From Chloroflexota bacterium (GTDB lineage: Bacteria; Chloroflexota; Limnocylindria; P2-11E), in NCBI GenBank assembly GCA_005881085.1, contig VBGU01000100.1, positions 1 through 17,447 on the forward strand: a stretch of 17,447 nucleotides of DNA, written 5' to 3'. Numbering within the stretch: the stretch's first letter is position 1; each line of letters begins with the position of its first letter. The translations under genes were made by a program, and so were the position numbers. Shown piece by piece: positions 12,791-17,447 of the stretch. The notes beneath the pieces were generated by a model. It had not been told where the DNA came from. It saw nothing but the letters and a program-made list of their open reading frames with translations, and ran no database searches.

Positions 12791-13594
12791 ATGTGCGCGA
12801 GAATCCGCGCATTGACAAAACGGGTACGCCTTGATCAGCTGCTGGTTCAGCGCGAGCTCGCACCGAGCCGCGAGCGCGCCCAGGCGCTCATCCTCGCGGG
12901 CGCGGTGCGCGTGGACGGCGGCCGTGCGGACCGGGCGGCCGCGCCCGTCGCCGTGGATGCGCAGCTCGCCGTCGACGCTGGACCGAAGTACGTCTCCCGT
13001 GGCGGCGACAAGCTGGCGGGCGCGCTCGATGCTTTGGGGCTCGACGTCGCTGGAAAGGTCGCGATCGACGTCGGCTCGTCGACCGGCGGCTTTACCGACG
13101 TCCTGCTGCAGCGCGGCGCGCTCCGCGTTCACGCGATCGACGTGGGGAAGGGTCAGCTCGACTGGGGCCTGCGGCAGGATCCTCGCGTCGTCGTGCACGA
13201 GGGCGTGAACGCGCGCGAGGGCGTGCCGGTCGAGGAGCCCGTCGACCTCGTGGTCGCCGACGTCTCGTTCATCTCCTTACGTCTGGCCCTGCCGCCGTCG
13301 CTCGCCAAGCTCCGCGATGGCGGCGACGTCGTCGCCCTCGTGAAGCCGCAGTTCGAGGCGGGGCGTGACGCGGTCGGGAAGGGCGGCGTCGTTCGCGATC
13401 CGGAGGCGCGCGCGGCCGCGGTGGTCGCGGTCGCAAACGATCTGGCGAAGCGCGGCCTCGGCGTCGTGGCCATCACCCCGTCACCGATCGCGGGCCGAGA
13501 AGGCAACCGCGAGATCTTCATCCACGCACGGAGGGGCGCGCCCGGCCTCGACGGAACGACCGTCGCCGCCGCAGCACGCAAGGCGGCCGGATGA
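12791..13594 (+). CDS. tlyA: TlyA-family rRNA 2'-O-methyltransferase
   Basis: A 267-residue protein with an RNA-binding S4 domain (RVRLDQLLVQRELAPSRERA, about 11-70) and an FtsJ-type methyltransferase domain. In mycobacteria TlyA methylates the ribose of cytidines in 16S and 23S rRNA. The SAM loop is AIDVGSSTGGFTDVLLQRGA (from residue 92). The K-D-K-E tetrad can be placed at K74 (RGGDKL), D157 (VVADVSF), K185 (ALVKPQF) and E241 (GNREIF). The start is either ATG 12791 or TTG 12812; the TTG gives TKRVRLDQ, closer to family N-termini, and neither has a clear ribosome site. Only 18 bases separate ATG 12791 from the divergent gene's start. The end overlaps nadK as ATGA. Confidence 0.93.
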   Translation: MCARIRALTKRVRLDQLLVQRELAPSRERAQALILAGAVRVDGGRADRAAAPVAVDAQLAVDAGPKYVSRGGDKLAGALDALGLDVAGKVAIDVGSSTGGFTDVLLQRGALRVHAIDVGKGQLDWGLRQDPRVVVHEGVNAREGVPVEEPVDLVVADVSFISLRLALPPSLAKLRDGGDVVALVKPQFEAGRDAVGKGGVVRDPEARAAAVVAVANDLAKRGLGVVAITPSPIAGREGNREIFIHARRGAPGLDGTTVAAAARKAAG

Positions 13595-14418
13595 GGATCG
13601 TGATCGGGTCCCGTCCCGACTGGCCGGCGTCGCTTGAGGCCGCGAAGATGGTCGGCGACAAGCTTCGCAAGGCCGGCCACGAGCCTATGGAGCTTGCACT
13701 GGATTCACGCGCGGTCACGAAGGAGATCGAGCGGGCCGAGATCGCGTTCGTATTCGGCGGCGACGGCACGGTGCTGCGCGCGGCGCGTGCTCTCTCGCCC
13801 TTCGACATCCCGATCCTCGGTGTGAACCTGGGGCGCCTCGGCTTCCTCACCATGGCGACGATCGACCAATTCGACGAGGCCATGGCCGACGTCCTCGCCG
13901 GGCGCTTCACCATCGAGGAGCGCGCGCTGCTCGACGCGCGCCTCGTCCGCGGGGGCAAAGAGATCGTGCGCGCGCTCGCCTTGAACGACGTCGTCGTCGC
14001 GCGCGGCAAGGAGGTCCGCTCGATCAACGTCGCGGTGCGCGTCGACGGCGAGCCGCTGATCGTCTACTGGGCGGACGGCCTCATCGTCGCGACCGCGACC
14101 GGGAGCACCGCCTACGGTTTCTCGGTCGGCGGGCCGCTTATCCTTCCCGGCTCGAAGGCGATCACGATGGTGCCGATCGCGCCGCACCTTTCGTTCGGCA
14201 ACGCGGTCGTGTTCGACCCCGACCAGGTGCTCGACCTCGAGACACAGGACGAGCCGTCGGTCCTTTCGCTCGATGGGCAGGAGGAGCACGACCTCCGCGC
14301 CGGCGACCGCATCACCGTTCGGCGCGCCGCGACAGTCGCCCGGTTCGCGCGGACGGCGCACGCGCGACCCTTCGTCGAGCTCTTGCGCGAAAAGATACTC
14401 AAGGAGCCCGGAACATGA
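13591..14418 (+). CDS. nadK: NAD kinase
   Basis: A 275-residue enzyme that phosphorylates NAD to NADP using ATP or polyphosphate. Motifs are FVFGGDGTVLRAARA with GGDGT at 56-60 and catalytic D58, ILGVNLGRLGFLT, ALNDVVVARG (usually LNE), and WADGLIVATATGSTAYGFSVGGP. In the last, the family's TPTGSTAY reads TATGSTAY, a Pro-to-Ala change next to the active site. The later LSLDGQ is also typical. The ATG overlaps the tlyA stop by 4 bases. tlyA-nadK neighbours are common (often followed by recN), but here a nucleoside phosphorylase follows instead. Confidence 0.95.
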   Translation: MRIVIGSRPDWPASLEAAKMVGDKLRKAGHEPMELALDSRAVTKEIERAEIAFVFGGDGTVLRAARALSPFDIPILGVNLGRLGFLTMATIDQFDEAMADVLAGRFTIEERALLDARLVRGGKEIVRALALNDVVVARGKEVRSINVAVRVDGEPLIVYWADGLIVATATGSTAYGFSVGGPLILPGSKAITMVPIAPHLSFGNAVVFDPDQVLDLETQDEPSVLSLDGQEEHDLRAGDRITVRRAATVARFARTAHARPFVELLREKILKEPGT

Positions 14419-15221
14419 CCCTCGACACGATGGCTGCCGTCGGCGCGATCTCCGCGAAGACCAAGCGCAAGCCGAAGATCGCGGTGATCCTCGGCAGCGG
14501 CCTCGGCGACCTTGCGAAGGACGTCGGCGACGGGACCCGCATCTCGTACGCCGACATTCCCGGCTTCCGGCGCAGCACCGCGCCCGGCCACGCCGGCGAG
14601 CTGGTCGTCGGGACGCTCTCGGGCAAGGACGTCGCCGTCATGAACGGGCGCATGCACTACTACGAGGGCTACGACATCGCCGAGATCGGCTTTCCGGTCC
14701 GCGTGTTCCGCGCTTGGGGGGTGCGCACGATGATCATCACGAACGCGTGCGGCGGACTGAACCCCGCGTTCAAGGCCGGCGACCTCATGGTGCTCAACGA
14801 TCACATCAACTTCATGGGTGTTAATCCGCTGCGTGGTCCGAACGACGACAGTCTCGGCCCGCGGTTTCCGGACATGGTCGGCACGTACACCGAGGGGCTG
14901 CGCAAGATCGCGCACGCGGTCGACGGCGACCTGCGCGAGGGCATCTACGTCGCGGTCGCCGGCCCGAACTTCGAAACGCCCGCGGAGCTGCGCATGCTGC
15001 GCGGGTTCGGCGCCGACGCGGTCGGCATGAGCACCGTGCCCGAGGTGCTCGTCGCGCGGCACATGGGAATGGACATCCTCGCAATAAGCACCGTGACCGA
15101 CATGGCCACGGGGATCCCGGGGCAGATCGAGCACGTCACCCACGAAGCCGTGCTCGAGGTCGCGAACCGCGCCGGCACCCGTCTCGCCGAAGTGATCAAA
15201 GGAGTGATCGCCCGCATCTGA
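14415..15221 (+). CDS. punA: Purine nucleoside phosphorylase, trimeric (PNP-I) type
   Basis: A 268-residue enzyme that splits purine (deoxy)nucleosides with phosphate into base and sugar-1-phosphate. Phosphate-site motifs are AVILGSGLGDLA (S28), TAPGHAGELV (H59) and MNGRMHYYEGY (R79). The base-site region has NACGGLNP, GPNFETPAELRMLR with E187 (human E201) and GADAVGMSTVPEVLVARH. The next conserved stretch reads STVTDMATG: D229 aligns without gaps to human Asn243, which normally selects 6-oxopurines. Asp there is known from the related MTAP enzymes, which use 6-aminopurines, so substrate range may be broader. The ATG overlaps the nadK stop as ATGA and has AAGGAG at 14401-14406 as ribosome site. 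Its stop overlaps the next start. Confidence 0.94.
   Translation: MTLDTMAAVGAISAKTKRKPKIAVILGSGLGDLAKDVGDGTRISYADIPGFRRSTAPGHAGELVVGTLSGKDVAVMNGRMHYYEGYDIAEIGFPVRVFRAWGVRTMIITNACGGLNPAFKAGDLMVLNDHINFMGVNPLRGPNDDSLGPRFPDMVGTYTEGLRKIAHAVDGDLREGIYVAVAGPNFETPAELRMLRGFGADAVGMSTVPEVLVARHMGMDILAISTVTDMATGIPGQIEHVTHEAVLEVANRAGTRLAEVIKGVIARI
15198..15209 (+). promoter_or_regulatory. Strong Shine-Dalgarno-like site before pdp
   Basis: AAAGGAGTGATC closely matches the complement of the 16S rRNA 3' end, with one G missing. It lies in the last codons of the purine phosphorylase. The GGAG core is 16 bases from the pdp ATG, a longer spacing than usual, so its role is likely but not certain. Confidence 0.4.
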
Positions 15222-16528
15222 TGCGCGTCGTCGAGCTCATCGAGAGGAAGCGCGACGGCGGGAAGCTGACCGCCGACGAGATCGACGCGCTCGTGCAGGG
15301 GTACACGAAAGGCGACGTCCCTGACTACCAGATGTCCGCGTTCTGCATGGCCGTGGTCTGGCGCGGCATGGACCCCAAGGAGACGGCGGCGCTGACCGCA
15401 TCGATGGTCCGCTCGGGCGAGCGCCTCGATCTCTCGCGCTTCGGACGCGTCGTGGACAAGCACTCGACCGGCGGGGTCGGCGATAAGACCACGCTCGTCG
15501 TCGCGCCGCTCGTTGCGGCGTGCGGCGTGCCGGTCGCGAAGATGAGCGGCCGCGGTCTCGGCTTCTCCGGCGGAACGCTGGACAAGCTCGAATCGATCCG
15601 CGGGTATCGCGTCGACCTTTCGACGGCCGAGTTCCTGGCGCAGCTAGGGCGCATCAGTATTGTCGTGACGGGACAGACCGCGGACCTCGCGCCGGCCGAC
15701 GGGAAGATGTACGCGCTCCGCGACACGACCGGCACCGTGCCGGCGATCCCGCTCATCGCCTCGAGCGTCATGTCGAAGAAGATCGCCGCCGGTGCGAACG
15801 CCGTCGTGCTCGACGTCAAGGTCGGGAGCGGCGCGTTCATGAAGGACCTCGCCTCCGCGCGCCAGCTCGCGCGCGCCATGGTCTCGATCGGCGTCGCGCA
15901 TGGCCTCGCGGTCACCTGCGAGCTGACCGACATGGAGCAGCCGCTGGGCCGCGCTGTCGGGAACAGCCTGGAGATCGCCGAGGCCATCGCCACATTGCGC
16001 GGCGACGGTCCGGCCGACCTTGTGCAGCTGACCCGTGCGGCCGGCGCCGAGATGCTCGTGCGCGGCCGCAAGGCGCGCGACACGAAGTCCGCGCTGGCGC
16101 GCATCGATCGCGCGCTCGCGGACGGCAGCGGCCTCGCGAAGTTTCGTGAGCTCGTCGCCGCGCAGGGCGGCGACGTTACGCAGGTGGACGATCCGTCGAA
16201 GCTCCCGCGCGCGCCGAAGGTGGAGACGTTGCGCGCCGCACGCACCGCGTACGTCTCGGCGATCGCAGCGGACGAGGTCGGCATCGCGTCGGTCCGCCTC
16301 GGCGCCGGTCGTGAAAAGAAGGGCGAGCCCATCGATCACCGCACCGGGATCGTGCTGCACGCGAAGGTGGGAGATCGGGTTGAACGGGGTGAGCCCTACG
16401 CGGACGTCCACGTCGCGGGGAAGCCCGCGGACGCGGACGCGATCGCCATGATCCGCGGCGCATTCCGCTGGAGCGCCCGGCGCGTGCCGCGACGGCGACT
16501 GCTGCTGGGACGCATCGCGAGTCGTTAA
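15221..16528 (+). CDS. pdp: Pyrimidine-nucleoside / thymidine phosphorylase
   Basis: A 435-residue enzyme that cleaves thymidine or uridine with phosphate. Signatures are VDKHSTGGVGDKTTL (KHSTGGVGD at 80-88), MSGRGLGFSGGTLDKLES (109-124 for the core signature), KMYALRDTTGTVPAIPLIAS and SSVMSKKIAAGANAVVLDVK. The wording VPVAKMSGRGLG and KKIAAGA resembles the Bacillus-type Pdp with broad pyrimidine specificity more than E. coli DeoA. The usual GHTGGT is GFSGGT. The C-terminal alpha/beta domain (HRTGIVLHAKVGDRVERGEPY) is intact. The ATG overlaps the purine enzyme's stop (TGATG). Together the two allow purine and pyrimidine nucleoside salvage from one transcript. Confidence 0.93.
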   Translation: MRVVELIERKRDGGKLTADEIDALVQGYTKGDVPDYQMSAFCMAVVWRGMDPKETAALTASMVRSGERLDLSRFGRVVDKHSTGGVGDKTTLVVAPLVAACGVPVAKMSGRGLGFSGGTLDKLESIRGYRVDLSTAEFLAQLGRISIVVTGQTADLAPADGKMYALRDTTGTVPAIPLIASSVMSKKIAAGANAVVLDVKVGSGAFMKDLASARQLARAMVSIGVAHGLAVTCELTDMEQPLGRAVGNSLEIAEAIATLRGDGPADLVQLTRAAGAEMLVRGRKARDTKSALARIDRALADGSGLAKFRELVAAQGGDVTQVDDPSKLPRAPKVETLRAARTAYVSAIAADEVGIASVRLGAGREKKGEPIDHRTGIVLHAKVGDRVERGEPYADVHVAGKPADADAIAMIRGAFRWSARRVPRRRLLLGRIASR

Positions 16529-16628
16529 CTCAGACCCTCGTTCCGCCGGTCGTCATGCTGAAAATGGATCGAGAACTCGGGCCGAAATTGAGACTCGTCG
16601 CCGCGGTGGCTTGCGACATGATTCGACC

Positions 16629-17282
16629 GTGAGCGCGTCCTCAAGCGCGCGCAAGGCGCGGATCGATCTGAGCTTTTTGCATCCGCAGGCACTCTCAAAG
16701 CGCAGCTGGCTGATGCGCGTGCCGCTTCTGGGACGCTTGGCCGACGTGAAAACCTGGTGGAACCCGTTGTGGATCGAAGAGTTCGACCTCATCACGCCGC
16801 ATCGACCGGCGGCGATCGCGAGCTTGCTCGACGAGCAGCTACCTTCCATCTCGGGCCTTAGCCTCGCGGACCTGAGCGCGCGCGCCGCCGGATACGTCTG
16901 GTCCGACGGCTTCACCGTGTACCGCCTGACGGTCGGATATAACGGCTTTCGTGCCATGGGGACGGGAGCGTTCGTCTGGGAAGGCCCGGCGACGCGAATC
17001 CGACTCCGTGTCGCGGTCGGGAGGTGGACGGCGTACGCGATGCTTCTCTTTTACGTGCTTTGGGCGCTCGGCGGCGTGCTCGCCCTCGTCGGGTCCGTCG
17101 TCACGGTCGTCGAGGGGCGCTTCAGTATTTGGTTGCCAGTGATCGGCGTGGGCCTTCTCGTTGGACCGCTCGTAATCTTCGCGTTGCTCGCGGGACGCGG
17201 CGAGAGGAGGATGCCGCGGTCGCGCGAGAGTGAGTTCATCTTGGGGTTCCTCCGAGACGCCATCGGCGCCGAGCTGGTATGA
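16629..17282 (+). CDS. Membrane protein of unknown function, soluble N-domain plus two helices
   Basis: About 217 residues from GTG 16629; TTG 16611 would add six residues. A basic, Ser-rich start (SASSSARKARIDLSFLHPQ) leads to a soluble domain (WIEEFDLITPHRPAAIASLL, then GYVWSDGFTVYRLTVGYNGF, then AFVWEGPATRIRLRVAVGRW). Two membrane helices follow (about 133-160 and 167-188), then a short basic tail that probably lies in the cytoplasm. The soluble part runs in the same order as in the 177-residue protein at 10732-11265: strand with a Pro, helix, strand-turn-strand, then a strand of alternating charged and hydrophobic residues next to the membrane. Function not recognised. It follows pdp after a 100-base gap and is convergent with ku. 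Confidence 0.6.
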   Translation: MSASSSARKARIDLSFLHPQALSKRSWLMRVPLLGRLADVKTWWNPLWIEEFDLITPHRPAAIASLLDEQLPSISGLSLADLSARAAGYVWSDGFTVYRLTVGYNGFRAMGTGAFVWEGPATRIRLRVAVGRWTAYAMLLFYVLWALGGVLALVGSVVTVVEGRFSIWLPVIGVGLLVGPLVIFALLAGRGERRMPRSRESEFILGFLRDAIGAELV

Positions 17283-17297
17283 CCTGCCATAAGCAGG
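17283..17297. terminator. Weak hairpin between convergent genes
   Basis: CCTGC, loop CATAA, GCAGG lies directly after the plus-strand stop and 9 bases beyond the ku stop. It could serve both directions, but the stem is only 5 bp and no T-run follows. Confidence 0.25.
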
Positions 17298-17306
17298 AGG
17301 GCGGAG

Positions 17307-17447
17307 TTAGCCAGCGCGCTTCGAACCGGCGCTCTTCTTCGCTCCCTTGCGCTTCGCGGCCTCGACGCTCGCGCGCAGCGCGGCCATGAGATCGCCGACA
17401 GGCGTCTCGCCAATGGCCTCCGTGGACTCCGCGGGGGTCGCAGCGGG
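17307..17447 (-). CDS. ku: Ku-type non-homologous end-joining protein, C-terminal fragment
   Basis: Only the last 46 residues are in the window; the gene continues past its right edge. The fragment holds an acidic linker (PAESTEAIGETP), then VGDLMAALRASVEAAKRKGA and a Lys/Arg-rich tail (KKSAGSKRAG) ending in TAA at 17307-17309. The DLMAALRASVEAAK helix with a basic tail is characteristic of the C-terminus of bacterial Ku, which binds DNA ends and recruits LigD. The main Ku core is not visible, so another protein with a similar tail cannot be ruled out. It is convergent with the preceding membrane-protein gene. Confidence 0.7.
   Translation of the reverse strand, partial: PAATPAESTEAIGETPVGDLMAALRASVEAAKRKGAKKSAGSKRAG

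Noticed and set aside
12781..12791. Leaderless -10 box (TATCGC) immediately before tlyA
   Set aside because: It lacks the final T of a TANNNT box, and with two candidate start codons the position is not informative.
12773..13198. Upstream extension of the DUF998-like gene across tlyA
   Set aside because: The extension would be antisense to the S4 and SAM-binding parts of tlyA, and the membrane protein has a good ATG at 12772.
1..17447. tRNA, rRNA, CRISPR array, insertion sequence or riboswitch
   Set aside because: No cloverleaf, rRNA core sequence, regularly spaced repeats, transposase motif or recognised riboswitch core was seen in the gaps; a covariance-model scan would be the decisive test.

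Overview
This is a high-GC bacterial chromosome segment in which housekeeping genes are packed head to tail with overlapping start and stop codons. GTG and TTG starts are common. The pairing of an FtsA-like gene with a membrane-anchored baseplate-J-like gene ahead of ruvX-mltG-aroE, the AroK-AroB fusion, an EF-P with arginine at its modification site and a Ku gene together suggest a soil or freshwater member of the Chloroflexota or a close relative. That assignment is inference from gene order and protein style, not a phylogeny.

Layout. (1) 24-2602: an actin-fold FtsA/PilM-like protein with degraded nucleotide motifs, translationally coupled to a single-pass membrane protein with a baseplate-J/gp47-like outer part. 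(2) 2605-4124: ruvX and mltG (Holliday junction resolvase; peptidoglycan chain terminator). (3) 4125-4213: a short intergenic piece with two hairpins, flanked by an imperfect 13-bp direct repeat. (4) 4214-8269: a shikimate block aroE-aroC-aroKB-aroQ, which supplies the pathway from DAHP to chorismate except EPSP synthase (aroA); DAHP synthase is also not here. (5) 8266-10241: efp, xseA and xseB. (6) 10242-12772: an accessory block containing a DUF4279-like gene, a two-helix membrane protein, and, on the minus strand, a DUF998-like membrane protein followed by an alpha/beta hydrolase. It lies between xseB and tlyA, which are usually close in other bacteria. (7) 12791-16528: tlyA, nadK, a trimeric-type purine nucleoside phosphorylase and a pyrimidine nucleoside phosphorylase, each coupled to the next. 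(8) 16529-17282: another two-helix membrane protein of unknown role. (9) 17307-17447, minus strand: the C-terminal end of a Ku-type end-joining protein running off the window.

Three copies of a GC-rich hairpin repeat (39-63, 6179-6202, 8232-8254) sit at gene edges; two are translated as the last residues of AroC and AroQ, and the third falls in the first codons of the FtsA-like gene if its longer start is used. No tRNA, rRNA, CRISPR array, insertion sequence or classical U-tract terminator was seen. No gene-free stretch exceeds about 100 bases. The observations most worth following are the FtsA-like/baseplate-J-like pair, the Asn-to-Asp change in the base-binding pocket of the purine nucleoside phosphorylase, and the accessory block between xseB and tlyA.
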